A DNA stretch of 46,441 nt from contig UCEU01000040.1 of NCBI GenBank assembly GCA_900471485.1, forward strand, positions 133,550 through 179,990, read 5' to 3'. Under the pieces are notes generated by a model. That model searched no databases and was not told the DNA's origin. It was given only the letters and a program-made list of their open reading frames with translations. Source of the DNA: Hyphomicrobiales bacterium. Its GTDB lineage: Bacteria > Pseudomonadota > Alphaproteobacteria > Rhizobiales > Rhizobiaceae. The position numbers and the translations under genes were made by a program. Below, one piece after another: positions 8,510 to 16,239 of the stretch (the stretch's first letter is position 1; each line of letters opens with the position of its first letter).

Positions 8510-9361
8510 ATGGAAACGCCTTTTCCGCCCTTCGAACCCAACGGCCCGCAGCAGGATGATTCCGGACGCGGGCCGCGGCTTCGCGAGATCCCGCTTCGTC
8601 TCGTCGTGCCCAACCTGATCACCATCCTGGCGATCTGCGCCGGCCTTACCGGCATCCGGCTCGCCTTCGAGAACCGCTACGAACTCGCCGTCGGCATGGT
8701 TCTGGTGGCGGCGTTCCTTGATGGCATCGACGGCCGCGTCGCACGCCTGATGAAGGCGACCTCGAAGTTCGGCGCGCAGATGGATTCGCTTGCCGATATC
8801 GTCAATTTCGGCGTCGCCCCTGCCCTCGTCGTCTATGTCTTCGCGCTCGACCAGGCGCGCTCGCTGGGCTGGATCGCCGCACTGATCTACGCCATTGCCG
8901 CCGGCCTGCGCTTGGCGCGCTTCAACGTCATGTCGGAGCGCGAGAACAAGGCGGCGTGGCAGTCGGAATACTTCGTCGGCGTGCCGGCGCCCGCAGGCGC
9001 GATGCTGGTGCTCCTACCCGTCTATCTCGGCTTTCTCGGCCTGACGACGGACAAGACCTTCGGCTACATCGCCTCGGCCTACACCGTCCTGATCGCCTTC
9101 CTCCTGATCAGCCGCCTGCCGGTCTGGTCCGGCAAGTCCGAGGGCAGCAAGCTCAGGCGCGACCTAGTGCTGCCGTTGATGCTCGGCGTCGTGCTTTACG
9201 TCGCCATGCTCTCCAGCTTCACCTGGGAAGTGATGGCATTTACGGCCGTCGTCTACCTCCTCACCCTGCCCTTCGGCGCCCGCAAGTGGAAGCGCAAGTA
9301 CGGGACGCTGACGATCGAGGAGCCCGGTGTCGGCGAAGACGATATGGGCCGCCATATCTGA
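8510..9361 (+). CDS. pssA: CDP-diacylglycerol-serine O-phosphatidyltransferase
   Basis: This 283-residue membrane enzyme makes phosphatidylserine from CDP-diacylglycerol and serine, supplying Psd encoded just upstream. It carries the CDP-alcohol phosphatidyltransferase signature: DGIDGRVAR, then eight residues, G, three residues and DSLAD, at about 77-102. Several membrane helices follow. The acidic, Pro-rich N-terminal tail of about 25 residues precedes the first helix. The ATG start is 22 nt after the psd stop and has a weak ggagcg site. A small stem-loop (gccgtgt/acacggc, 9390-9406) lies just after the gene but lacks a T-run. Confidence 0.94.
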   Translation: METPFPPFEPNGPQQDDSGRGPRLREIPLRLVVPNLITILAICAGLTGIRLAFENRYELAVGMVLVAAFLDGIDGRVARLMKATSKFGAQMDSLADIVNFGVAPALVVYVFALDQARSLGWIAALIYAIAAGLRLARFNVMSERENKAAWQSEYFVGVPAPAGAMLVLLPVYLGFLGLTTDKTFGYIASAYTVLIAFLLISRLPVWSGKSEGSKLRRDLVLPLMLGVVLYVAMLSSFTWEVMAFTAVVYLLTLPFGARKWKRKYGTLTIEEPGVGEDDMGRHI

Positions 9362-9389
9362 GGGTTACGCTCGCAAGCTCGCAGGGTGG

Positions 9390-9406
9390 GCCGTGTGCAA
9401 CACGGC
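9390..9406 (+). other. Stem-loop downstream of pssA
   Basis: Gccgtgt at 9390-9396 pairs perfectly with acacggc at 9400-9406 around a gca loop, 29 nt after the pssA stop. There is no uridine tract, so it may stabilise the mRNA end or be a weak terminator. Confidence 0.4.
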
Positions 9407-9525
9407 TCGCGAATTGTAGTCTCCGCACATAATTCCTGATGATTGCTGCCCCGATTTTGTCGCTATTAAAGGCAAAACAGCAATAACTAAAAGAATCACT
9501 AGGGACAGCACGCGAGGAGATTATT

Positions 9526-9660
9526 GTGACCCCGAAGAAGCCGAGCGCCGATCAATCGGTAAAGCCCGACCTCAGTACCAACTACCGCCCACTCGGCCTC
9601 AAAGCCGTTCTGGCAGCAGCGCTTATGGTCAAGGCCAAGCCCGTCAAGAAGATGGCCTAA
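9526..9660 (+). CDS. Small basic 44-residue protein, unknown
   Basis: A short frame begins at GTG 9526 with a strong gaggaga ribosome site at 9514-9520, 5 nt upstream, and ends at TAA 9658. The product starts with a Lys/Pro-rich stretch (TPKKPSADQ). It has a short hydrophobic Leu/Ala segment in its second half and ends with four further lysines. I recognise no domain. It sits in what would otherwise be a 295-nt gap after pssA, and its stop overlaps the stop codon of the convergent lysE gene by 2 nt. The AT-rich stretch at about 9450-9500 could hold a promoter. The ribosome site and clean frame support a real gene; length leaves doubt. Confidence 0.55.
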   Translation: MTPKKPSADQSVKPDLSTNYRPLGLKAVLAAALMVKAKPVKKMA

Positions 9661-10280
9661 AGGCTTTCCAGAAAGCGCACCACGAGGCTGATCGCCAGCA
9701 GCTTCATGACGACGCCGATGATGACGTCGAGAACCCGCCACGAGGCGGGTTTTTCAAATACGGGCTGCAGTAGACGCGCGCCGTATCCCAATCCGAAAAA
9801 CCAGATGAACGACGCCGCCGCCGCACCGAGGCCGTAGGCAAGCCGGTCCACACCCTGGTAGGCCGCCGAGAGGCTGCCGAGCAGCACCACCGTATCCAGG
9901 TAGACGTGCGGGTTGAGGAAGGTGAAGACAAGGCAGGTGGCGACCGCCGCCTTCAGGCCAAGCGCCTGCGGCGTTCCTGCCTGCATGGCGCCCGGATGGA
10001 GCGCGCGTCGAAACGCCATGATCGCATAGGAGCCGAGGAACAATGCGCCGCCGGCCGTCACCACCGCGATCAGCGTCGGCGACTGCGCGACCAGCGTTCC
10101 GAGACCGGCAACGCCCGCGGCAATCAGCAGTGCATCCGACAAGGCGCAGATCAGGCACAGGATGAAGACATGCGAGCGCAGCAGCCCCTGCCGAAGAATG
10201 AAGGCGTTCTGCGCGCCGATAGCGATGATGAGGGAAGCACCTAGGAAGAAGCCGGCAAATGCGGCTGAGAACGAAACCAT
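9657..10280 (-). CDS. LysE/ArgO-type amino acid exporter
   Basis: This 207-residue inner-membrane protein has about six hydrophobic segments and belongs to the LysE superfamily. The run GAQNAFILRQG at about residues 22-32 is the hallmark of the LysE/ArgO branch, which exports basic amino acids such as lysine and arginine, rather than the RhtB branch. Length equals that of ArgO (about 210). The exact substrate is inferred. The gene is convergent with the small 44-aa frame. It lies 43 nt beyond the stop of the SRAP gene on the same strand, so the two could be co-transcribed. No separate regulator (LysG/ArgP) lies next to it. Confidence 0.88.
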   Translation of the reverse strand: MVSFSAAFAGFFLGASLIIAIGAQNAFILRQGLLRSHVFILCLICALSDALLIAAGVAGLGTLVAQSPTLIAVVTAGGALFLGSYAIMAFRRALHPGAMQAGTPQALGLKAAVATCLVFTFLNPHVYLDTVVLLGSLSAAYQGVDRLAYGLGAAAASFIWFFGLGYGARLLQPVFEKPASWRVLDVIIGVVMKLLAISLVVRFLESL

Positions 10281-10323
10281 GGGAATGTCCGGGAGATGGC
10301 GATGAGTGAGGGTATGGACGAAA

Positions 10324-11085
10324 TCAGAAGAAGCTCAGCTGGCCATCATCAGGCTTCTTCTTCTCCACGGGCGGCGGCTTGTCTACCTCCACCGCATCCT
10401 GGAGATCGCCCCCCATGTTGGCGACCTTGTTGACACGGTCGGAGACGGGGATCGCTTCGAAGAAATCGTCCTCGACCGGCTTCATTAGATCAGCGACCTG
10501 CCGCGGTTCCTGCGTCTTGCAATCAAGCCAGCGAGAGAAGTCCTCCGGCTTGATCACCACAGGCATGCGGTCGTGGATGGGCGCGATCGAGGCGTTGGCC
10601 GCAGTCGTCAGGATGGCGCCGGTATCGACCTCCGAACCATCGGCGGATGACCAGGTCTCCATCAAGCCGGCGAAGGCGACGACACCGCCATGGCGGGGCT
10701 TGATCCAGTAGGCTTGCGACTTGGCGCCGCTTTCCTTCGACGGACGATGCCATTCGTAGAAGCCGGATGCGGGGATCAGAACCCGGCGATGGCGCATGGC
10801 GGCGCGGAAGGATGCCTTCTCGATGGCGGTCTCGGAGCGTGCATTGATCAGCAGCGGAAACTGCTTCGGATCCTTCACCCAGCCGGGCGTGAAGCCCCAG
10901 CGCACCAGCACCGCCCGGCGGTCCGGAAGGTTGCTTCCCTTCTCCTGCGGTCCATCCGAAACGACGACGAGAATGGGCTGCGTGGGGGCGATGTTATAGC
11001 GCGCGGGAAAGTCCTCGAGCTCCATGATGCCGAGGATTTCCTTCAATTCTTCCGGGGATACCGTCAGCGCATAGCGTCCACACAT
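10324..11085 (-). CDS. SRAP family protein (YedK/HMCES-like abasic-site sensor)
   Basis: This 253-residue protein belongs to the SOS response-associated peptidase family (DUF159). Relatives cross-link through an N-terminal cysteine to abasic sites in single-stranded DNA and shield them from breakage. The catalytic Cys2 is exposed when Met1 of MCGRYAL is removed. The YNIAPTQ, SGFYEW and HDRMPVVI motifs hold the active-site Asn, Glu and His. Because Cys must be residue 2, ATG 11085 is the true start even though the frame is open to 11100. The tail after about residue 215 is charged and ends GQLSFF. It sits alone between ynfA and lysE; no LexA box was noticed. Confidence 0.92.
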   Translation of the reverse strand: MCGRYALTVSPEELKEILGIMELEDFPARYNIAPTQPILVVVSDGPQEKGSNLPDRRAVLVRWGFTPGWVKDPKQFPLLINARSETAIEKASFRAAMRHRRVLIPASGFYEWHRPSKESGAKSQAYWIKPRHGGVVAFAGLMETWSSADGSEVDTGAILTTAANASIAPIHDRMPVVIKPEDFSRWLDCKTQEPRQVADLMKPVEDDFFEAIPVSDRVNKVANMGGDLQDAVEVDKPPPVEKKKPDDGQLSFF

Positions 11086-11126
11086 CACCTGTCTTTGCAC
11101 CCGCTGCCGCGTCGGTCAAGGCCCGG

Positions 11127-11447
11127 TCAGCCGCGCGGGGCGAAGAGGATGACGGCGGTACCGCAAAGGCAGACGACCGCGCCGCCGATATCCCATCGGT
11201 CAGGGACGCGGTTTTCGACCAGCCAGAGCCAGAACAGCGAGGCGACGATATAGATGCCGCCATAGGCCGCGAAGGTTCGACCGGCGGCCTCGCTCGGCAC
11301 CAGCGTGAGAAGCCAGGCGAAGAGGGCGAGAGAGAGCATTCCCGGCGCCAGCCACCATGCGGGCTTCGCCATCTTCAACCAGGCCCAGAAGGCGAAGCAT
11401 CCGGCGATCTCGAAAACAGCGGCCGCGGCATAGATGATATAGGTCAC
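11127..11447 (-). CDS. ynfA: YnfA family (UPF0060) small membrane protein
   Basis: This 106-residue protein has four predicted membrane helices and matches UPF0060 in length and motifs: an FEIAGCFAFW first helix, an AAYGGIYI third-helix entry and a VPDRWDIGGA loop before the last helix. The fold resembles small multidrug resistance (SMR) transporters, but the substrate is unsettled. The ATG start has an aaggag ribosome site upstream on the minus strand (ctcctt at 11454-11459). It is divergent from the Nudix gene across 79 nt, and its stop lies 41 nt before the SRAP start. Confidence 0.9.
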   Translation of the reverse strand: MTYIIYAAAAVFEIAGCFAFWAWLKMAKPAWWLAPGMLSLALFAWLLTLVPSEAAGRTFAAYGGIYIVASLFWLWLVENRVPDRWDIGGAVVCLCGTAVILFAPRG

Positions 11448-11526
11448 GAGGGCTCCTTTCGAATCGTCGGAACACTATCCAGCGGCACGGCATGGAAGCC
11501 AAGCATTCTCAGGAGAGCGGACAGGC

Positions 11527-11946
11527 ATGAGTTCCATTCGAAAAGCGGCTTCCTCGGCGATCCTGCAGCGCGGCGATCGCTTCCTGCTCGTGCTTAGACG
11601 CAATCCGCCATCGGCCGATATGTACGCCTTCCCAGGCGGGCGAGCCGAAGCGGGCGAAACGCCCGACGAGACGGCACTGCGCGAATTCGAGGAGGAGACC
11701 GGTATCGCGGCCTCCAACCCGCGGCTGTTTTCGACCTACGACCTCAAGACACATGCGGCCGACGGCAGCGTCAGCAGCCATTTCTTCCTCTCGGTGTTCC
11801 GTGTGGACGCAGACGAAGCGGCGGTGGCGGTGGCCGCCGACGATGCGGTGGATATCGGCTGGTACACGGTCGAGGAGATTCGCCGCCTTGCGGTTCCGCA
11901 GAGCGTGCTCGAATGCGCGGAGCGGTTGGCCGTGGAAGGTGAATAA
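11527..11946 (+). CDS. Nudix hydrolase
   Basis: This 139-residue protein carries a complete Nudix box, G-x5-E-x7-RE-x2-EE-x-G-I, at residues 38-60 (GRAEAGE, then REFEEETGI). Such enzymes split nucleoside diphosphates linked to another group. The FPGG entry and short length resemble ADP-ribose pyrophosphatase or MutT-like housecleaning enzymes, but the substrate cannot be assigned. The ATG start has a ggagag site about 8 nt upstream. It is divergent from ynfA. The TIGR02301 gene begins 60 nt downstream on the same strand, so they may share a transcript. Confidence 0.9.
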   Translation: MSSIRKAASSAILQRGDRFLLVLRRNPPSADMYAFPGGRAEAGETPDETALREFEEETGIAASNPRLFSTYDLKTHAADGSVSSHFFLSVFRVDADEAAVAVAADDAVDIGWYTVEEIRRLAVPQSVLECAERLAVEGE

Positions 11947-12006
11947 GCAGGTTGATAACCCCGCGCCCGCCTTGCTCCCGTCATCGTCAGCGTATCAACT
12001 GTCAGC

Positions 12007-12438
12007 ATGATTCCCGTTCGACGCGTTTTGTTGAGTATCGCCTTGCTTTCAGGTGCCGCTGCACCTGTTCATGCCGTTGCGCAGGTGCAGGCGATCCCCT
12101 CGCCGCCGACGGACAGCCCGCCCCAGGCGGTGACCGTGCCATATGACGACAAGCTTTCGCGGCTGGCGGAAGTCGTAGGGTCGGTGTCGTATCTGAGGAC
12201 GCTGTGCAAGGCCGACAAAAGCGGCGACTGGCGGCAAAGCATGCAGCAACTGCTTGATTCGGAAGCCAAAGACGAGCCGAAGCGTAAAGAGAAATTCACG
12301 GCGGCGTTCAACAGAGGATATCGTGCCTTTGCCTCCGTTTATACTGATTGCACACCGGCAGCCATCGTGGCAGAAGAGCGATACCGTATCGAAGGCGCAA
12401 CACTCGCTACAGAAATAACATCCCGGTTTGGAAATTGA
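12007..12438 (+). CDS. TIGR02301 family exported protein
   Basis: This 143-residue protein begins with a clear signal peptide (positive MIPVRR, hydrophobic core, Ala-rich cleavage region near residue 26), so it should be periplasmic. The mature part matches the alphaproteobacterial TIGR02301 family: a SVSYLRTLC segment followed by a helical region with QLLDSEAKDEPKRKE, and FNRGYRAFASVYTDCTPAA near the end. Two cysteines in those segments could form a disulfide. No function is known for the family. It follows the Nudix gene; the AT-rich gap after it probably holds the promoter of the next gene. Confidence 0.85.
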   Translation: MIPVRRVLLSIALLSGAAAPVHAVAQVQAIPSPPTDSPPQAVTVPYDDKLSRLAEVVGSVSYLRTLCKADKSGDWRQSMQQLLDSEAKDEPKRKEKFTAAFNRGYRAFASVYTDCTPAAIVAEERYRIEGATLATEITSRFGN

Positions 12439-12538
12439 CGCTTTATTAACCTCTTTTCACTCGCGGACGTGTCGTTTTGGGAAAAGGCTGATAAAGTTGT
12501 TAACCGGGTAGTAAGGCATGCAGTTTGAGGAAATGACA

Positions 12539-12796
12539 ATGGAACCAAGCCTCAATGACATCGACGACATGATCGTTCATGAGAAAACTCAGGCGGCCTT
12601 GGAGTACCATAACGAAGCCTGGGCCGATGGAATGGCCGATGGCATCGAGCCTGAGATTATTGCCGACACCGCGATCATCCATGCACTGCGCGAGACGATC
12701 CGTCTGCACGGCGAAGAAAGTGCGGAAGCGCTGCTTGATTCGCTTCGCGAGCGCATGCTTGCCGGCGAGTTTTCTCCGATCCGTACCCTGCAATAA
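12539..12796 (+). CDS. Small acidic conserved protein, unknown
   Basis: This 85-residue, strongly acidic, helical protein has no signal peptide and no domain I recognise. It begins MEPSLNDIDDM and contains an AALEYHNEAWADGMADGIEPEII segment split by two glycines. Three in-frame ATG codons compete: 12518, 12533 and 12539. Only 12539 has a properly spaced ribosome site (tgagga, about 8 nt upstream), so it is chosen; the longest version would be 92 residues. The upstream gap contains two ttaacc blocks (near 12436 and 12500) in an AT-rich promoter-like stretch. The next gene begins 17 nt after the stop, so the two are probably co-transcribed. Confidence 0.75.
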   Translation: MEPSLNDIDDMIVHEKTQAALEYHNEAWADGMADGIEPEIIADTAIIHALRETIRLHGEESAEALLDSLRERMLAGEFSPIRTLQ

Positions 12797-12813
12797 CAGC
12801 CACAGAGAGTTCC

Positions 12814-13563
12814 ATGCGTACCGGTAAGGACAATGCTTCGCGGCCCGCGATGGCGCCGCTTTTGCTTGCACTCGGCCTTGGCGTCGGCAGCATTCTGGCC
12901 GCCACGAACGCCTCGGCGCTATCGGAACTGCAGAAAACCCAGGGACAACCCGACACTTCCGCGCCCGCACAGGGCAGCGACAAGCCGGCCGCCGCGCCAA
13001 GCACCACACCCGGCGTTCCGATGCCCGACCCGCTCGTCAACAAGCAGACCGGCAAAGGCTCCGATACGACACCCGGCGCACAGGACGCATCCAAGCCGGT
13101 CGAGGTGATCTACGATATCAACAAGGTTCCCGAGCCGGTGCGCAAGATGCGCGAGCAGATCGTGGAAGCCGCCGCATCCGGCGATCTGGAACGTCTGCGC
13201 CCCCTGTTCGGCAGCGGCACGGACCAGACGCAGGTGACAGTCGGCGAACCGACCGATGACCCGATCGGCGCGCTCAAGGACCTCTCGGGGGATCCCGAGG
13301 GCGATGAGATCCTGGCGATCATGCTCGACGTGATCTCGACCGGCTTCGTCCATGTCGGCCAGGGCACCTCCGAGGAAATGTATGTCTGGCCCTACTTCGC
13401 GGAGAAGGACCTGAAGACGCTGACGCCGCCTGAGCGCGTCGAGCTGCTGCGCATCGTGACCGCAGGCGACCTTTCCGACATGCAGGAATTCGGCGGCTAC
13501 AATTTCTATCGCCTCGGCATCACGCCGGATGGCAAGTGGAAGTACTTCACCGCCGGCGACTGA
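12814..13563 (+). CDS. Exported protein of unknown function
   Basis: This 249-residue protein has an N-terminal signal segment (positive residues, then a Leu/Ala core at about 14-32) followed by a low-complexity Pro/Ser/Thr linker to about residue 105. The C-terminal half is a compact domain with segments ASGDLERLRPLFG, GDEILAIMLDVISTGF and EEMYVWPYFAE. It ends in a tryptophan- and tyrosine-rich strand (GKWKYFTAG). I recognise no named family. The layout suggests a periplasmic or lipid-free exported protein with a flexible tether. It follows the 85-residue gene by 17 nt and has a weak agag site before ATG 12814. Confidence 0.8.
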   Translation: MRTGKDNASRPAMAPLLLALGLGVGSILAATNASALSELQKTQGQPDTSAPAQGSDKPAAAPSTTPGVPMPDPLVNKQTGKGSDTTPGAQDASKPVEVIYDINKVPEPVRKMREQIVEAAASGDLERLRPLFGSGTDQTQVTVGEPTDDPIGALKDLSGDPEGDEILAIMLDVISTGFVHVGQGTSEEMYVWPYFAEKDLKTLTPPERVELLRIVTAGDLSDMQEFGGYNFYRLGITPDGKWKYFTAGD

Positions 13564-13625
13564 CGCTTGCGATCCCGCTACCGAAGACATACTTCTGAGC
13601 GATCACCAACGCGACAGGTGCAGAC

Positions 13626-14462
13626 ATGCCAGCCGTATTCCTCCGAGACCGCTCGCTGATCCGTGTCAGCGGCATCGAGGCCCAATCCTTCCTGCAGAAC
13701 CTGGTGACCACGGACGTGGTTTCGCTGGCTGCCGACGAGGCACGACCGGGCGCATTGCTGACGCCGCAGGGCAAGATCCTCTTCGACTTCATGATCTGGC
13801 GCGATGGCGACGATTTCATCATCGAGACCGACGCCAGCCAGCGCGAGGCGCTGTTGAAGCGGCTGACGATGTACAAGCTGCGGGCGCCCGTTGCGCTTGT
13901 CGCCGATGGAGAAGGTGCCACCGTCTCCTGGGACGAGCCCACGGCAGCCGGCGCGAGGGATAGCCGCTTCACCAAGGCCGGCATCGATCTCTTCAGGCAG
14001 GCGGGCGAGCATGGCTCCTATGCAGCCGATGCTTATGATGCCCTGCGCATCGCCAACGGCATCAGCGCTTCGGGTGCGGATTACGCGCTTCAGGATGCCT
14101 TCCCGCATGATGTGCTGATGGACCTCAACGGCGGGCTCTCGTTCCGCAAGGGCTGCTATGTCGGCCAGGAGGTCGTGTCGCGCATGCAGCATCGCGGAAC
14201 TGCGCGGCGACGGATCGCGCTGGTACAGGCGCAGAGCGCCCTTCCGGCATCCGGCACCGAGATCACCGCCGGCGGCAAGCCGGTCGGTTCACTGGGATCG
14301 GTGAATGGCACGTCCGCCCTGGCGATCGTTCGCATCGACCGCGCTGGCGAAGCCATGGCTTCCGATGTCCCCCTGCTGGCGGGCGGTGTGCCGGTAACGC
14401 TGACCCTGCCTGCATGGTCCGGCCTGACATTTCCGTCGAATGCCGATGAGGCCAGCGCTTGA
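13626..14462 (+). CDS. ygfZ: YgfZ/GcvT-like folate-binding protein
   Basis: This 278-residue protein is related to the T-protein of glycine cleavage but belongs to the YgfZ/IBA57/CAF17 branch, which helps assemble or repair certain 4Fe-4S enzymes using tetrahydrofolate. The defining KGCYVGQE motif is at residues 175-182, with the functional cysteine at 177. The N-terminal FLQNLVTTDV segment fits the folate-binding domain. The start at ATG 13626 follows a cgacaggtg site. Its stop TGA overlaps the TTG start of the HD gene (14459-14462), showing tight translational coupling in a three-gene set. Confidence 0.93.
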   Translation: MPAVFLRDRSLIRVSGIEAQSFLQNLVTTDVVSLAADEARPGALLTPQGKILFDFMIWRDGDDFIIETDASQREALLKRLTMYKLRAPVALVADGEGATVSWDEPTAAGARDSRFTKAGIDLFRQAGEHGSYAADAYDALRIANGISASGADYALQDAFPHDVLMDLNGGLSFRKGCYVGQEVVSRMQHRGTARRRIALVQAQSALPASGTEITAGGKPVGSLGSVNGTSALAIVRIDRAGEAMASDVPLLAGGVPVTLTLPAWSGLTFPSNADEASA

Positions 14463-15064
14463 CGGCCAAGGCTCCCCGCGCGTGGCAGCGCATGCTGTCC
14501 GGCCGGCGTCTCGATCTGCTCGACCCCTCACCGCTCGATGTCGAGATCGGCGATATCGCCCACGGGCTTGCCCGCGTCGCCCGCTGGAACGGACAGACGG
14601 CCGGCGACCATGCCTTCTCGGTTGCCCAGCACAGCCTCGTAGTCGAGGATATCTTCCGGCGGATGTTCGAGCCATCGCCGGACCATTGCCTGATGGCGCT
14701 GCTGCATGACGCGCCGGAATATGTCATCGGCGACATGATCTCGCCGTTCAAATCGGTTGTCGGCGGCGGCTACAAGACCGTCGAGCGGCGGCTGGAAGCG
14801 GCGATCCACATGCGCTTCAGCCTGCCGGCACATGCGCCGCGCGAACTCAAGGACCGGATCAAGAAGGCCGATACGATCGCGGCCTATTTCGAGGCAACCG
14901 GTCTTGCTGGCTTTACGGCCAAGGAGGCCGAGAAGTTCTTTGGCCAGCCCCGCGGCATCACGAAGGAGATGCTGCTGATCACCCCCCTGCCCGCCGTCGA
15001 GGCGCAGCGGTTGTTCTGCGAGCGCTTCGACGCGATCGAGACAATGCGGGGTGTCGCGCGATGA
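14459..15064 (+). CDS. HD-domain hydrolase
   Basis: This 201-residue protein has an HD phosphohydrolase core: GDHAFSVAQHSLVV carries the first His ligands, and MALLHDAPEYVIGD carries the His-Asp pair, followed by the KKADTIAAYFEA segment with a further Asp. It resembles the YfbR-like 5'-deoxynucleotidase group in layout, but the substrate is unknown. The start is a rare TTG at 14459, overlapping the ygfZ stop; no upstream ATG or GTG fits the conserved N-terminus. Its stop overlaps the ATG of the next gene (ATGA at 15061-15064). The double overlap with ygfZ and a phosphatase implies co-translation. Confidence 0.85.
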   Translation: MTAKAPRAWQRMLSGRRLDLLDPSPLDVEIGDIAHGLARVARWNGQTAGDHAFSVAQHSLVVEDIFRRMFEPSPDHCLMALLHDAPEYVIGDMISPFKSVVGGGYKTVERRLEAAIHMRFSLPAHAPRELKDRIKKADTIAAYFEATGLAGFTAKEAEKFFGQPRGITKEMLLITPLPAVEAQRLFCERFDAIETMRGVAR

Positions 15065-15597
15065 CGACGATCGTCGTGGCGCCGCTGGCACGGATCGCGG
15101 AAATGGCGGTGAGGCACAAGGCTCGCGAGATGATCAGTCTGATGGCCAGGGAGCAGACGTTTCATAGGCCGGGCGTGATCCAGGCGGATCGGCACCTGCT
15201 TCTCAACATGAACGACATCACCTTCAAGGGCACCGGCAATCTTGTCGCGCCCGATGAGAGCCATGTTCGCGAGATTATCCGCTTCGCGGCCTCGTGGGAC
15301 CAAAGCGCGCCACTGCTCATTCATTGCTGGATGGGCGTATCACGATCGCCCGCCGCCGCACTGATCGTTGCGCTCTCGCTCGTGCCCGACCAGGACGAGA
15401 TGGCATTGGCACAGCGGCTGCGGGCGGCATCGGCATATGCGACGCCCAACATGAGGCTGATCGAAATCGCCGACGCATTGCTCGACAGAAAGGGCAAGCT
15501 GTTCGAGGCAGTCCGCGTGATCGGCCGCGGCGCGGATGCTGATGGAAACGCGCCGTTCATTTTCGGCATCGCACCCGCGAAAACCGGAACGTTTTGA
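15061..15597 (+). CDS. Tyrosine/dual-specificity phosphatase-like protein
   Basis: This 178-residue protein has the cysteine phosphatase loop HCWMGVSRSP, with the CX5R signature at Cys89 and Arg95. A likely general-acid region is around the LNMNDI segment (about residues 48-53). The family removes phosphate from phosphotyrosine or other phosphoesters; the target is unknown. It overlaps the HD gene by 4 nt. The last 30 residues (GADADGNAPFIFG) are a less conserved tail. Located behind ygfZ and a metal-dependent phosphohydrolase, it may act with the HD protein on a common phosphorylated compound, but that is inference. Confidence 0.85.
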   Translation: MTTIVVAPLARIAEMAVRHKAREMISLMAREQTFHRPGVIQADRHLLLNMNDITFKGTGNLVAPDESHVREIIRFAASWDQSAPLLIHCWMGVSRSPAAALIVALSLVPDQDEMALAQRLRAASAYATPNMRLIEIADALLDRKGKLFEAVRVIGRGADADGNAPFIFGIAPAKTGTF

Positions 15598-15634
15598 CTC
15601 GACAGCGGTTAACCCCTCGACAGGAGGTTCACCG

Positions 15635-16210
15635 ATGCCGATCCCGAACTATCGCAACACATTTGTCCGATGCCTCAGCACTTTGAAGAGCTTAACGGCC
15701 GCGTCAGATGAATATGCGCGGTTTCGCTGGCAGGCGGTCTACCTGACGCGCGAGCGCTATTCCTATTTTTTCCGCGGCACCGTCGATGGCAACCAGATCG
15801 CGTTCTTCGGGCAGCAGGTCGACCTCGTGGATGGCGCGATCAGCTCGGTGCCGGTGCGCTCGGTATCGCTCTATGGCGCCACCTTCGGCCTCAACGAAAC
15901 GATCACCGCCTACAGCGGACCGCAAAAATCGGTCATCGACGTGGCGCACGCTTTTCACGAGGCGAGCGAGATGGACTACAATCCGGAGTTCTTCTACGTG
16001 AAGATGAACCTGCTCTATGCCAGCGACGACAGCCGCATAGGCTTCAGCAACGATCCCCGGCTTCGCGAGAACACCAACCTTATCTTCGTCGGGCTTGAAG
16101 ACGCTGCAACAGCAGGACTGCTGGAAGAGAGCGATATCGCCCGCTGGGTCGCCCGGGATACTGTCATGACGTCGAGCGACTGGTACGCCGAGCGCTTCTA
16201 TTACAGCTGA
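15635..16210 (+). CDS. Conserved protein of unknown function
   Basis: This 191-residue soluble protein has no signal peptide and no domain I can name. It is rich in aromatic residues (RYSYFFRG, FFYVKMNLLYA, DWYAERFYYS at the end) and looks alpha/beta. The open frame begins earlier, inside the phosphatase gene, but a textbook caggagg site lies 8 nt before ATG 15635, so that start is chosen. It follows the ygfZ-HD-phosphatase set by 37 nt and is closed by a strong terminator hairpin at 16209-16228, so it is likely the last gene of that transcript. Confidence 0.8.
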   Translation: MPIPNYRNTFVRCLSTLKSLTAASDEYARFRWQAVYLTRERYSYFFRGTVDGNQIAFFGQQVDLVDGAISSVPVRSVSLYGATFGLNETITAYSGPQKSVIDVAHAFHEASEMDYNPEFFYVKMNLLYASDDSRIGFSNDPRLRENTNLIFVGLEDAATAGLLEESDIARWVARDTVMTSSDWYAERFYYS

Positions 16211-16232
16211 GCGGGCCTTGGCCCGCTCGTTT
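16209..16232 (+). terminator. Terminator after the 191-residue protein
   Basis: The 9-bp stem gagcgggcc/ggcccgctc (16209-16217 and 16220-16228) with a TT loop is followed by gttt. It begins on the stop codon and faces the convergent sodC stop at 16240. Confidence 0.7.
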
Positions 16233-16239
16233 CAGCTCA

